Part shown: one piece after another, positions 9,774 through 17,726 of the stretch
Layout: every line of letters begins with the position of its first letter
How positions within the stretch are numbered: the stretch's first letter is position 1
From: Schaalia odontolytica
GTDB lineage: Bacteria > Actinomycetota > Actinomycetes > Actinomycetales > Actinomycetaceae
Length of the DNA stretch: 64,000 nt
Direction of reading: 5' to 3'
Assembly (NCBI RefSeq): GCF_031191545.1
Contig: NZ_CP133472.1
Coordinates: forward strand, 1,116,001 to 1,180,000
Program-made: the position numbers and the translations under genes
The notes under the pieces: model-generated
Told to the model about the DNA's origin: nothing
Database searches by the model: none
The model's input: only the letters and a program-made list of their open reading frames with translations

Positions 9774-9779
9774 TAGGAT
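9774..9779 (+). promoter_or_regulatory. Candidate -10 box for a leaderless PAP2 transcript
   Basis: TAGGAT ends six bases before the ATG at 9786, and no Shine-Dalgarno sequence is present. The spacing fits transcription starting on the A of the ATG. No clear -35 box. Confidence 0.4.
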
Positions 9780-9785
9780 TTCACT

Positions 9786-10427
9786 ATGATTGCTCGTCGA
9801 CTTACCTCACCCTCCGTCATCGTCGGGGTCCTCCTCGTCGCTGCGGTCGCCGTTGCCGGCGGATTCATTTCGAATCCGCTGCCGATCGACACCACGGTGT
9901 GGTCTGACTTCATTGCGTCGCGCTCGCCCGCGATCAACACGTTAATGGCGGGCGCGTCGTGGGTCTTCGATCCCAAGCGTGCGGTGGTCCTGGCGCTGAT
10001 CATTGCGGGTGCCGTGTGGTGGTTCCTGAAGAAGGCCATGCATGCCCTGTACATCCTGGGGTCGGTGGCCTTGTCTACCACGAATAGCTTCATCATTAAG
10101 CACGTCTACGAGCGTCCTCGTCCCGACGAGGCGCTGCGCCTGATCACCGAGGACGGCTACTCCTTCCCGTCGGGTCACGCGACGGCCGTGACCGCACTCT
10201 TCGTATCGCTCGCCCTGGTTCTGACGATGACGCGCGTCGGTCGACGCCTCCGCTACCTGCTGTGGGCGGCGAGTCTGACGCTCATCGTGTTTATCTGCGT
10301 GACTCGCCTGTACTTGGGTGTCCACTGGGTCACCGACGTGATCGCCGGCTTTAGCGTGGGTCTGGGATCCTCCATGATTCTTGCACCGTTCATGATTGGG
10401 CCAAACGCCCTGAAGTTGTTCCGCTAG
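9786..10427 (+). CDS. PAP2-superfamily membrane phosphatase
   Basis: A 213-residue multi-spanning membrane protein with all three PAP2/acid phosphatase motifs: KHVYERPRP, FPSGHAT and RLYLGVHWVTDV. Members dephosphorylate lipid phosphates such as undecaprenyl pyrophosphate or phosphatidic acid at the outer membrane face. Five to six hydrophobic helices are visible. A role in undecaprenyl-phosphate recycling would suit its position after the murJ operon, but this is inferred. A strong hairpin terminator follows 22 bases after the stop. Confidence 0.9.
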   Translation: MIARRLTSPSVIVGVLLVAAVAVAGGFISNPLPIDTTVWSDFIASRSPAINTLMAGASWVFDPKRAVVLALIIAGAVWWFLKKAMHALYILGSVALSTTNSFIIKHVYERPRPDEALRLITEDGYSFPSGHATAVTALFVSLALVLTMTRVGRRLRYLLWAASLTLIVFICVTRLYLGVHWVTDVIAGFSVGLGSSMILAPFMIGPNALKLFR

Positions 10428-10449
10428 TCGTCGGGACTGATACGTTGCC

Positions 10450-10483
10450 GGGAGCGCCCGGGGCCGTGGCCCCGGGCGCTCCC
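10450..10483 (+). terminator. Hairpin terminator after the PAP2 gene
   Basis: Perfect 16-bp GC-rich inverted repeat (GGGAGCGCCCGGGGCC and its complement) with a minimal loop. It has no T-tract, as is common in high-GC actinobacteria. Confidence 0.8.
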
Positions 10484-10671
10484 GTATGCGCTGCATCCCG
10501 TTGGGCCCCGCGAGAGCCACGCCCGGGATGTTGGTGCCGAATGCGACAGCGTAGGTACCGTTGCGCACTCCAATAAGGGAGTAGTTGCCGCGTCATGCGC
10601 TTCGTAGTTTCGCCACTGCGGGTCAGTTTTCACACGCTTGCAGTTGTTCAACAAACAATCTTCCACACGGT

Positions 10672-10702
10672 TTATACACAACTGTGGACAAGATTGTGCA
10701 CA
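10672..10702. promoter_or_regulatory. Isolated cluster of three DnaA boxes
   Basis: TTATACACA (10672), TGTGGACAA (10683, reverse of the perfect box TTGTCCACA) and TTGTGCACA (10694) lie within 31 bases; weaker relatives occur at 10627 and 10661. The site is about 17 kb from the origin and 135 bases upstream of the EXLDI gene. It could titrate or reload DnaA, or be regulatory. The rest of the 409-base gap between the PAP2 and EXLDI genes holds only the terminator at 10450 and the promoter at 10802. Confidence 0.6.
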
Positions 10703-10801
10703 AATACCGCGGCGTAGGCTCTTCCCCTCGATCCTGTACGCGCACCCAGCATGGCGTGTGGGTGACCCACAGTGACCGGTCGGTTGGTCATTCGTCGGCT
10801 C

Positions 10802-10829
10802 TTGACACTCGCGTCAGTATGTGTATAGT
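10802..10829 (+). promoter_or_regulatory. Promoter of the EXLDI gene
   Basis: A consensus -35 (TTGACA, 10802-10807) and a good -10 (TATAGT, 10824-10829) are separated by 16 bases. The -10 ends seven bases before the ATG at 10837, predicting a leaderless mRNA. Confidence 0.75.
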
Positions 10830-10836
10830 TATGTAC

Positions 10837-11340
10837 ATGCCTACGCGTAACGTATACGTTTCAGACAGCGACGTGAGCCTCTTTTCCGAGGCGGGAACAA
10901 TCGCGGGAAGCCTGTCGGCTGCCATCGTCGAGGCTCTTCGCGACTACGTGAACAAGCACCACCGCCTCACCGACGGCTTTCAGGAGATCGAACTCAAGCT
11001 ATCGACGGATGGCGTGGATCGCCGCGTCACGTTCACTGGTCGGCGTGTGGTGCGCCTGAGGCGACCCGATCCCGAGGGGACGCGCATCGACACGGTCTAC
11101 CTCACCGCCAAAGGCCAGCTGGCGGTGGCAACGAAGGTTCACAGGACGCTGCCGGAATGGTCCAACCAGGAGGATATGTGGTCCGACCCCAAGACGTGGC
11201 GTCGTGACTTCTGGGTTGTCGGAGATAAGACCCTGAGCGTCTATCCGGACGTTGAGCGCCTCTCGCAGGCGGATTCGCTCCTCGCCCAGCGAGTCGAAGC
11301 TGCCCTCAAGGTCTCTGCCGTTGAGGTGCTGGACATCTGA
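10837..11340 (+). CDS. EXLDI family protein
   Basis: A 167-residue soluble protein ending in E-V-L-D-I, the signature of the actinobacterial EXLDI family. The N-terminus (PTRNVYVSDSDVSLFSEA...SAAIVEALRDYV) looks like a short strand-helix-helix segment as in ribbon-helix-helix DNA-binding proteins, which suggests a regulator; the remainder is beta-rich (RRVTFTGRRVVRLR, DTVYLTAKGQLAV). Function is not established. Start choice: an ATG also exists at 10831, but the promoter geometry favours 10837. The gene stands alone between strong terminators. Confidence 0.75.
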   Translation: MPTRNVYVSDSDVSLFSEAGTIAGSLSAAIVEALRDYVNKHHRLTDGFQEIELKLSTDGVDRRVTFTGRRVVRLRRPDPEGTRIDTVYLTAKGQLAVATKVHRTLPEWSNQEDMWSDPKTWRRDFWVVGDKTLSVYPDVERLSQADSLLAQRVEAALKVSAVEVLDI

Positions 11341-11398
11341 CCGCTCGGGCGCGGCCGTCCCGTGGGCGCACCGCGATCCTGGTCGCGGCATACAACAA

Positions 11399-11428
11399 GA
11401 CCCGCAACCGGTTGGTTGGTTGCGGGTC
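11399..11428 (+). terminator. Hairpin terminator after the EXLDI gene
   Basis: GACCCGCAACC and its exact complement form an 11-bp stem with an eight-base loop, 58 bases after the stop codon. Confidence 0.65.
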
Positions 11429-11492
11429 GGCGGTGGCCCTCAGTGAGTTCCATGCGAAAGAAGTCGAGCCGCTGCTACAGTTCCTGGCCACC

Positions 11493-11685
11493 ATGGACCG
11501 AAGGCTCGAAGAGGAACCCATATCTACAGTATCGCACAAATTGCAATGGAAAACTAGGATACAGCACTATAAAACACTAACCAGGGCAGAGCAAGACGAA
11601 ATATGCCACTTATATTCCACTGGCACACTAATTGCGACAATCTGCTCAAAGTTCAGCATTTCAAGGACAACCGTTCATCGAATCT
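11493..11685 (+). pseudogene. Truncated helix-turn-helix protein (resolvase-type HTH)
   Basis: From ATG 11493 about 64 codons read MDRRLEEEP... through YKTLTRAEQDEICHLY and SKFSISRTTVHRI, a classic HTH like the C-terminal domain of serine resolvases/invertases. The frame then runs into IS3 DNA at about 11680, so the gene lost its 3' end to the insertion. Base composition here is lower in GC than the neighbours, suggesting foreign origin. Whether it was a whole recombinase or a small regulator cannot be seen. Confidence 0.5.
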
Positions 11686-11925
11686 GGCGTCCGCCCTGCT
11701 CCACGGCACGCACCCAGTTACGCAACGCCTCAGGATTGACCCCCAACTGGCCGCCAACACGCTTGATAGCACCCTTGCGGCTAGTAGGATCGGCACGAGC
11801 CTCCAACGCTATACGCGTCGCACGCTCACGCAACTCCAACGAGTACTTACGCTGACCAGACATCCCAAACCCCCAATCCGGCCTAAGCCACTCTCCACAA
11901 TACCCGGGACGCAACAACCATCCAT
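11678..11925 (-). mobile_element. IS3-family element, 5' remnant with truncated OrfA
   Basis: Reading leftward from ATG 11863, about 60 codons (MSGQRKYSLELRERATRIAL... NPEALRNWVRAVEQGG) match the HTH N-terminus of IS3-type OrfA. The frame breaks right after GRQI at about 11680, where the HTH-gene remnant begins, so the rest of OrfA and all of OrfB are gone. The 5' boundary at about 11925 interrupts an ISL3 transposase. Confidence 0.7.
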
Positions 11926-12201
11926 CGCGACGATCTCAATGTGCTCACGCCACGTGTCGGGCTGGGCGGGCAGCCAGGTTTTGAAGACCTGCTTGGAGCG
12001 GCCTGGGACCATGTCCAGGAGCCGGGAGGGGCCGCTGCGATCGCGGATGGGCGTCACGTCCAAGATAACGGTGACGTACCTGTCCTGGTGCGGGGTGTGG
12101 TGCCACACGTGTTCATCCACGCCGCTGATGCGCACGCCGTCGAACCGAGTTGGATCATTGATCAGTAGACGCTGGCCTTTACCCAGGACAGCGGTGTTGG
12201 C
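11923..12201 (-). mobile_element. ISL3-family transposase, internal fragment
   Basis: Read leftward from 12201: NTAVLGKGQRLLINDPTRF, GVDEHVWHHT, RYVTVILDVTPIRD, GRSKQVFKTWL and VAMDG, which are the start of the ISL3 DDE domain including the first catalytic Asp region. The left end is cut at VAMDG by the IS3 remnant and the right end by another ISL3 derivative at 12202. Confidence 0.75.
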
Positions 12202-12683
12202 GGCTCTTCCGAGTTGAGTGTGGGTGATCCCCTTTATCAGATCCGCAATCTCTTCCGAGCCTCACGCACGCAGGCTCACCCCACGCCAAGCAGGAACGAC
12301 TCCGCGCAGCCTTCACGGAAGATCAGGCACACATCCGTGTCAAAGTCGCCTACCACTGCGCCCAGCACGTGCGAGACGCCTTCCATCAAAACACACCCGC
12401 CCAAGGCCGACGCCTGGCCGCACACCTCGTCGAGAGCCTACCAACGTGTCCCATCCCCAACATCGCCCGACTGGGCCGAACCCTGCGCACATGGAAGGAC
12501 GCATTCTTGGCATACTTCGATACTGGCGGAGCCAGCAACGGCCCCACAGAAGCCATCAACGGAATCATCGAACTAGGCAGACGAATCGCCAGAGGCTACC
12601 GCAACCCCACCAACTACCAACTCCGAATGCTCCTCATCGCAGGAGGCTTAGACGCCTCCACCCACACTCAACTCTGAAGACCC
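12202..12683 (+). mobile_element. Internally deleted ISL3 element (about 480 bp)
   Basis: Both terminal repeats are kept: GGCTCTTCCGAGTTGAGTG at 12202 and the complement of its partner (TCTTCAGAGTTGAGTG) ending near 12683. The 5' terminus is joined directly to the middle of the transposase (GDPLYQIRNLFRASR). After a frameshift the C-terminal part is intact (MRDAFHQNTPAQGRR ... STHTQL, stop at 12677). A related longer copy lies at 57597-59046. The product is inactive; the short element resembles a MITE in structure. Confidence 0.7.
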
Positions 12684-12874
12684 CGCAAACCGTGTGTTCG
12701 TGCTGGTCGCGATGGGTCTATCGGACATCGAAGCGGTCGCCTGAACCCTGCGTTGTGGACTCTCGTGGCGAGTCTGTCTGCTCACCACCCGCACTGCCGA
12801 GGGCACCATGATCTCGCGTTGAGTGTGGCGGCTGGTGTCTGTGATGTCAGCGGGGTGGTCGACCCGATTGTCGG

Positions 12875-13789
12875 TCACACCTCGTTGTTGCGAGCGGCCG
12901 CGCGCCGGCCCCAGTGGGTGAGTCTGCGCACGACAGGTGACACGCTAAGCTTCGATCCCTTGACTGGCACAGTATTTCCCGTCGCCCTGGGCAGAAACCT
13001 GTTGGCGATCCCCATCACCCGGGTCGTGGTGCCCGGCATCAGGCCGCGCACCCGATACGCCATCCACGCCAGCGGAGTGATAGTCACCAAAGGCTTCCCC
13101 GCCAAGACACCATCGACCATACGCCGAGCGGCCCGCGTGGAGTTAGCCGAGATCAAAGGCGCTGAGGCTGCCACGCTAAACCAATTGTGTTCGGCAGTGG
13201 CGTTGCCAATGAAGGCGGCCTGGTCGTGGGAACCGGTGCGCATAAGTCCGGGAACGATGCTCGTCGCCGTCACGCCGGTGCCCACCAACTCAGCGGCCAG
13301 CCCGTCAGTGAAGCCCAGAGCTGCGAACTTAGCTGTGGAGTATGGCAGGAGATGAGGCGGGCTCACGACGCCGCCCACGGAGGCGACCACGCCGATGTGT
13401 CCACGACGACGCTCCCGCATCGACGGAAGAACGCTCCACGCCACGTTGATGGGTCCCTTGGCCATGATGTCGAGCGCTTGATCGAAGTGCTCCAATTCTA
13501 CGTCTGCGGCAGGCCCCACCTGAATGATGCCGGCCACGTGAATCGCCACCTCGATGGGGCCATAGCCATTCGAAATCTCGTTGACCACGCGCTGCACGCC
13601 CTCGCGGTCAGTGACGTCCATGATGTGGATGGATACACGTTCCTTGAACTCGGACGCTGCACGCTGTAGAGCAGCCTCGTCACGAGCGCACAAGGCGACG
13701 TGATGGCCACATCGATGAAGCTGCCGAGCAATCTCCAGTCCGAGGCCACGCGAACCGCCAGCAACAAGCGCAACGGGCACGACGGTCAT
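12875..13789 (-). CDS. Short-chain dehydrogenase/reductase
   Basis: A 304-residue classical SDR. It has the cofactor motif AGGSRGLGLEIARQL near residues 10-24, the NAG-equivalent HVAGII near 90, catalytic Ser in VVASVGG, and the YSTAK catalytic Tyr/Lys motif near 158, so it should be an active NAD(P)-dependent oxidoreductase of unknown substrate. The start is ATG 13789 (MTVVPVALVAGG); the frame is open further upstream only because it runs into a broken gene. It is divergent from the photolyase gene and lies beside IS remnants, so it may have been acquired. Confidence 0.85.
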   Translation of the reverse strand: MTVVPVALVAGGSRGLGLEIARQLHRCGHHVALCARDEAALQRAASEFKERVSIHIMDVTDREGVQRVVNEISNGYGPIEVAIHVAGIIQVGPAADVELEHFDQALDIMAKGPINVAWSVLPSMRERRRGHIGVVASVGGVVSPPHLLPYSTAKFAALGFTDGLAAELVGTGVTATSIVPGLMRTGSHDQAAFIGNATAEHNWFSVAASAPLISANSTRAARRMVDGVLAGKPLVTITPLAWMAYRVRGLMPGTTTRVMGIANRFLPRATGNTVPVKGSKLSVSPVVRRLTHWGRRAAARNNEV

Positions 13790-13892
13790 CAGGGGTCCCC
13801 TCTCTGTTGTGCTATGAAACTCAGGACGATCCTCACGGTGCCATCGTCGAGACCAAAGTTGATCCAAGCTACCACACCTGTGTCTCGGGAGC

Positions 13893-14066
13893 GCATCTTG
13901 TGACTCAACCTCGCCCTCAACCACCTCAACGCGCTGCCGTACAGAGGACTCCAGCTTCGACGCGTCGCGGACCAGCACCCGAATCGACCAGCCCTCGTTC
14001 AGCAGACGCTCCATCACCAGAGGGCCGACGTGTCTTGTGGCACCAGTCGCCTGTCAAGTACGATTA
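13893..14066 (-). pseudogene. N-terminal remnant of an NmrA/DUF2867-like NAD(P)-binding protein
   Basis: The minus strand encodes ATRHVGPLVMERLLNEGW followed by IRVLVRDASKLES and VEVVEGEVES, which is the first beta-alpha-beta unit of an atypical SDR. A frameshift breaks it from the upstream TG of the TGATG motif, and no downstream part remains. Such genes often sit beside photolyase genes in actinobacteria. Confidence 0.5.
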
Positions 14067-14217
14067 CCAATGACGATACAGTGCCTGAACGCAACACTCT
14101 GCGCCCGGGTTTGGGTGGACCCCTTCCTTGATCGAGAGCAGCGGCCGTTGAACCTCCCATCCTTCACCAACACGATCGCCGGCCAACTCTTTCACTGAAC
14201 CCTCTCAAGGACCATCG

Positions 14218-15645
14218 ATGACCACACTGATTTGGCTTCGCGACGACCTCCGTCTGGCTGACCACCCGGCCCTGACGGCCGCCTGCTCGGGAGCACATGG
14301 ACCCGTGGTGGCACTGTGGATCCACGAAACCCGCAGGACCGATGAGGACAACAATCGGCACGGCCCGCGCCCACTCGGTGCGGCCACCCGGTGGTGGTAC
14401 CACCGCAGCCTGCAACAGCTGGCGCCGCGGCTTGCCGACCTGGGCATTCCACTCGTCTTCGCCCGTGGTGATGCCGCGAGCATCGTGCGCCGAGTCGTGG
14501 CCACCTTACAACCTACCTTCGTGCACTGGACACGACGCTACGCCCCGGCAGCCTGCCGATTGGACGCCGCCATCAAGGAAGAGTTGAAATCCCGCGCCGA
14601 CGTGCACAGCCATCCCGGCAGCCTGCTCGCCGAACCCTGGCTGATGAGGACGGCCAGCGGCTCCCACTACCAAGTTTTCACACCCTTCAGCCACGCCGTA
14701 GCCGACCTGCCCCTCGCTCCCCTCCTGCCCGAGCCCCCACCTGTCGACGAGCCGGACGGTGCGGCCACAGCCCTCGCCACGTTGCGGGAGGACGGTGTCC
14801 TGCAGAATTTAGAGGATCTTGGCTTGCTCGACGACGGCCCCGCCTGGTGGGAAGACACCCTCGCACAGCACTGGGAGCCCGGTGAATTGGCAGCCCGGGA
14901 GCAACTGGACGCCGTCGACAACTGGTTGCCCGGCTATGCCAAACGCCGTGACCTGCCCGGGGAAGAAACCTCCACCAGCAGAATCTCTCCGAGGCTGCGG
15001 TGCGGCGAATTATCGCCGCGCCAAGCCTTGGCCGCAGCCCGTAGCAGCACGGCCGCGGGCGAGGATATCACCGCTTGGACCAGGCAACTCTACTGGCGCG
15101 AGTTCTGCTGGCACCTACTCCACCACCGCGAACAGCTAGAGGACACCCCCATGCGTCCAGCTTTCGCGCAATTCCCCTATCATCCCAACGACCACCTGGT
15201 GCGAGCCTGGCGACACGGCCGCACCGGCATCGACCTCGTCGACAGCGGAATGTGGCAGCTGTGGCAGACAGGCTGGATGCATAACCGGGTGCGCATGGTC
15301 GCTGCATCGCTGTTCACCAAGAACATGCTCCAGCCATGGCAAGATGGCGAGCAGTGGTTCTGGGAGACTCTCGTGGACGCAGACGAGGCGAACAATCCTG
15401 TCTCTTGGCAGTGGGTGGCCGGCTGCGGCGCGGACGCTGCGCCCTACTTCCGTGTCTTCAACCCTGAACTCCAGCGCACCCGGTTCGACCCGCATAGCAG
15501 CTACGTCAAGCGCTGGACCCCGGAGGGACTCGCTCGGCCTGTCGTGCCTATCGTCGACCTGGCCGAGTCGCGACGCGAGGCGCTCGCCGCTTACGAGCAA
15601 GTACGTGCGGCATCCGCAGCCCGTGCCAGGCCTCAACGTGGCTAA
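14218..15645 (+). CDS. phrB: Deoxyribodipyrimidine photolyase
   Basis: Light-driven FAD enzyme that splits cyclobutane pyrimidine dimers. The 475-residue product has the N-terminal antenna-binding alpha/beta domain (MTTLIWLRDDLRLADHPAL) and the C-terminal FAD domain: TSRISPRLRCGELSP, WREFCWHLLHH, GMWQLWQTGWMHNRVRM, and DADEANNPVSWQWVAG. These include the Trp residues used in photoreduction and the Asn-Asn region contacting FAD. Length and motifs fit class I CPD photolyases. No strong ribosome-binding site precedes the ATG. The gene is in an accessory region with IS remnants on the other side of the SDR. Confidence 0.92.
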   Translation: MTTLIWLRDDLRLADHPALTAACSGAHGPVVALWIHETRRTDEDNNRHGPRPLGAATRWWYHRSLQQLAPRLADLGIPLVFARGDAASIVRRVVATLQPTFVHWTRRYAPAACRLDAAIKEELKSRADVHSHPGSLLAEPWLMRTASGSHYQVFTPFSHAVADLPLAPLLPEPPPVDEPDGAATALATLREDGVLQNLEDLGLLDDGPAWWEDTLAQHWEPGELAAREQLDAVDNWLPGYAKRRDLPGEETSTSRISPRLRCGELSPRQALAAARSSTAAGEDITAWTRQLYWREFCWHLLHHREQLEDTPMRPAFAQFPYHPNDHLVRAWRHGRTGIDLVDSGMWQLWQTGWMHNRVRMVAASLFTKNMLQPWQDGEQWFWETLVDADEANNPVSWQWVAGCGADAAPYFRVFNPELQRTRFDPHSSYVKRWTPEGLARPVVPIVDLAESRREALAAYEQVRAASAARARPQRG

Positions 15646-15903
15646 TGTGAGTGTCCAGAGGACGACACGGTTTGTTGTGGCGTTCTAACAGGCCCGGTCA
15701 CTCACAGAGATCAGCCGTCCGAGGCGCGTTGAGAACCTGCAGCGGCTCGTTGCATCAGCAGAATGCCTGACGAAGCAGTCAGCGCAGCGACTATGCCGAT
15801 GCCCAAGCCCACCTCACCAACGCCCTTGCCTGAGCCCAAGACGGCAAAAAGGCCCGAACCGAAACCATCCGAGATGGCAAGGGTTCGAGCCTTGTACGTA
15901 GAG

Positions 15904-15976
15904 TGGAGCTAACGGGACTCGAACCCGTAACCCCCTGCTTGCAAAGCAGGTGCGCTACCAATTGCGCCATAGCCCC
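15904..15976 (-). tRNA. tRNA-Ala (TGC)
   Basis: Read leftward from 15976: GGGGCTA acceptor pairs with TAGCTCC, D-arm GGCGCAATTGGTAGCGC, anticodon stem CCTGC/GCAGG around TTTGCAA (anticodon TGC), T-arm with GGTTCGAGTCC, discriminator A. The CCA end is not encoded. Pairs with the tRNA-Ile upstream, as in the gyrA region of Mycobacterium. Confidence 0.95.
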
Positions 15977-15987
15977 GTTGGAGAAAC

Positions 15988-16122
15988 TCAGTTCTCCACG
16001 GTGTCCGTCACGGACTTCCACAGGTCAACGTTATCGGAAAGATCAACGAGAATCTGTCGAACGACGATGCCAACGGCCACGACGGATCCGACAGCCACGC
16101 AACAGGTGACCCATTTCTTCAT
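15988..16122 (-). CDS. DLW-39 family small membrane protein
   Basis: A 44-residue peptide starting MKKWVTCCVAVGSVVAVGIV, with one membrane helix and a polar tail that contains the DLW motif (NVDLWKSVTD) of the actinobacterial DLW-39 family. A GGAGG site lies seven bases before the ATG at 16122; the frame is open upstream through tRNA-Ile, which is not coding. The gene sits between tRNA-Ile and tRNA-Ala, the position where this family is typically found. The function is unknown. Confidence 0.75.
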   Translation of the reverse strand: MKKWVTCCVAVGSVVAVGIVVRQILVDLSDNVDLWKSVTDTVEN

Positions 16123-16155
16123 GATGATCCTCCGCTTTCGCTCGCCTGCGGATGG

Positions 16156-16229
16156 TGGGCCTAGGTGGGCTCGAACCACCGACCTCAGTCTTATCAGGAC
16201 TGCGCTCTAACCTACTGAGCTATAGGCCC
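16156..16229 (-). tRNA. tRNA-Ile (GAT)
   Basis: Read leftward from 16229: GGGCCTA acceptor pairs with TAGGCCC, D-arm AGCTCAGTAGGTTAGAGC, anticodon stem CAGTC/GACTG around CTGATAA (anticodon GAT), T-arm GGTGGTTCGAGCCCACC, discriminator A. CCA is not encoded. Confidence 0.95.
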
Positions 16230-16353
16230 AACCGGCACCCTTTCGGGCACTCGGATATAGTACACAGCACAGGGCCATCCAGCAAAATCGAGCGTTGGTG
16301 ACGTCCAACACGACCATGGATGGTCCTCTTTTCGATCGAGAGGAGGGTGCGTT

Positions 16354-17232
16354 ATGACAAGCATCATCGAGTACGTGCGAGATGCCCAGGTGCCGCTTCG
16401 AGCAGACCTGTTCCCCGCCGATGCTCTAGCACTATCGTGCCTGATCTACGTTGATTTTCAAGCGCTGCCAGGGCCTCGTTCTCCGGGCGGATGCTTGCTG
16501 CGCGAAGCCGCCCAGGCCTCGTCGGTCTCCCGCCTCTACCGCTATTCGATGGCCTCCCACGGTGACCGCCCACTTCTTGAGGCGGCCGGTGCAAGTGCCC
16601 GGTTTAGCGGGGTACGCGTGTGCGACGCTGTCAGTCGGACGACATCGCGGCCGCTGGCACAGTTCGGCGCGGCAACATTCGTCGACGAGGCCGGCACCTC
16701 CTACGTGGTCTTTCGCGGCACGGACACGAGCGCGGTCGGGTGGGCGGAGGATGCACGTTTTGGCCTCGATTTTCCAACGGATTCACAGCGGTGGGCCGCA
16801 AACTATCTGACCTACGCGGCGTCGCGTGCGGAGGGTCCACTGATCGTGGTCGGTCACTCGAAGGGCGCGAACCTGGCGCTGTACGCTGCGGCGGCTACCA
16901 CTCCCCCGGCGCTCAAGCACGTCTATGCCTTCGATCCCGTGGGATCTCCCGCGTCGGTCATAGACGATGGTTTCTTTCTTGGCATCGACGAGCGAGTGCG
17001 CATTTACGTGACGGCCGGCTCGTGGGTGAGTCCACTCCTTCCGCTGCCCGCTCCAGCAACGGTCGTCACGTCGTCCTGGCCGGGTCCGCTCAGCCACAAT
17101 CCGTATGCGTGGCGCTCGCAGGGGTCGTCACTTGCTCCCGATCACCGGCCACGATCGCGGTCCGGACTCATCTTGCGCGACATCCTTGCGGCGGTCTTGC
17201 GGGCGCGCCCGACTCGGATTGATAACAACTAG
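16354..17232 (+). CDS. DUF2974-type alpha/beta hydrolase
   Basis: A 292-residue lipase-like protein. It has the nucleophile elbow GHSKGA with Ser at about residue 169, preceded by a hydrophobic strand (PLIVVGH) and followed by the helix NLALYAA, then YAFDPVGSP. These match the DUF2974 (Mbeg1-like) family of alpha/beta hydrolases. There is no signal peptide. GAGGAGGGTG precedes the ATG. The substrate is unknown. It stands alone, transcribed away from the tRNAs. Confidence 0.82.
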   Translation: MTSIIEYVRDAQVPLRADLFPADALALSCLIYVDFQALPGPRSPGGCLLREAAQASSVSRLYRYSMASHGDRPLLEAAGASARFSGVRVCDAVSRTTSRPLAQFGAATFVDEAGTSYVVFRGTDTSAVGWAEDARFGLDFPTDSQRWAANYLTYAASRAEGPLIVVGHSKGANLALYAAAATTPPALKHVYAFDPVGSPASVIDDGFFLGIDERVRIYVTAGSWVSPLLPLPAPATVVTSSWPGPLSHNPYAWRSQGSSLAPDHRPRSRSGLILRDILAAVLRARPTRIDNN

Positions 17233-17270
17233 CAACGCCTGCATTGGAGGTGGACACCTCGGCCCTTTGA

Positions 17271-17443
17271 TGCGCACGTGGGCCCCTTCCCCCGCACGTT
17301 AACCCGACGACGTGCACGTGGGCCCTCTAACTCGCACGTTAACCCTATGAGATGCGCGTGGGCGGCCCTGCCCACGCGCAGATCAAGGGGTTTACGTGCG
17401 ATGTATCGGGTTAACGTGCAGGACATCGGGTTTACGTGCGATA
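17271..17443. repeat. Palindromic repeat cluster with a central hairpin
   Basis: The core CGCACGTTAACCC occurs at 17293 and 17332 in one orientation, and its complement (GGGTTTACGTGCG or GGGTTAACGTGC) at about 17389, 17408 and 17428 in the other. Two copies of GCACGTGGGCCC (17273, 17314) are interleaved. At the centre is an 11-bp hairpin (TGCGCGTGGGC, loop of six) at 17353-17380. The rest of the 17233-17683 gap shows only a small CGGGGG/CCCCCG hairpin near 17612. Confidence 0.75.
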
Positions 17444-17683
17444 TATCTGCTTAGCACTCGGCATAACGGGCTCAGCTGCGAACACCACACCGCGACAGAC
17501 ACCGTCGTACCCAGCACGCGGACCACCTCAGACACAACAGGGCGTTTTCAGCGTTTATCGCCGAGGCGATCTTCACTGTGGGCACCACACTCCTCACACT
17601 CAGTCACGAATCGGGGGAATCAAACCCCCGTCGCCACTCATGGCCCACACCTCCTGGAGGGCCCCAACAACACAAGGCATAGC

Positions 17684-17714
17684 AAAAAAGGGGCCGGCAT
17701 CAGCCGACCCCTTT
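17684..17714 (-). terminator. Rho-independent terminator of the gyrA-side transcript
   Basis: On the minus strand, AAAGGGGTCGGC pairs with GCCGGCCCCTTT (one G-T pair) around a TGAT loop, followed by a run of T. It lies 13 bases after the DUF3566 gene stop. Confidence 0.85.
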
Positions 17715-17726
17715 GGGCGAGCGCCC

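Noticed and set aside
12753-13355. A 200-codon plus-strand frame over the SDR gene
   Set aside because: Antisense to a well-supported SDR with all catalytic motifs.
17608-17640. T-arm-like hairpin (GGGGG-TTTGATT-CCCCC on the minus strand)
   Set aside because: No matching acceptor stem, D-arm or anticodon arm could be placed around it, so it is not called a tRNA or tmRNA.
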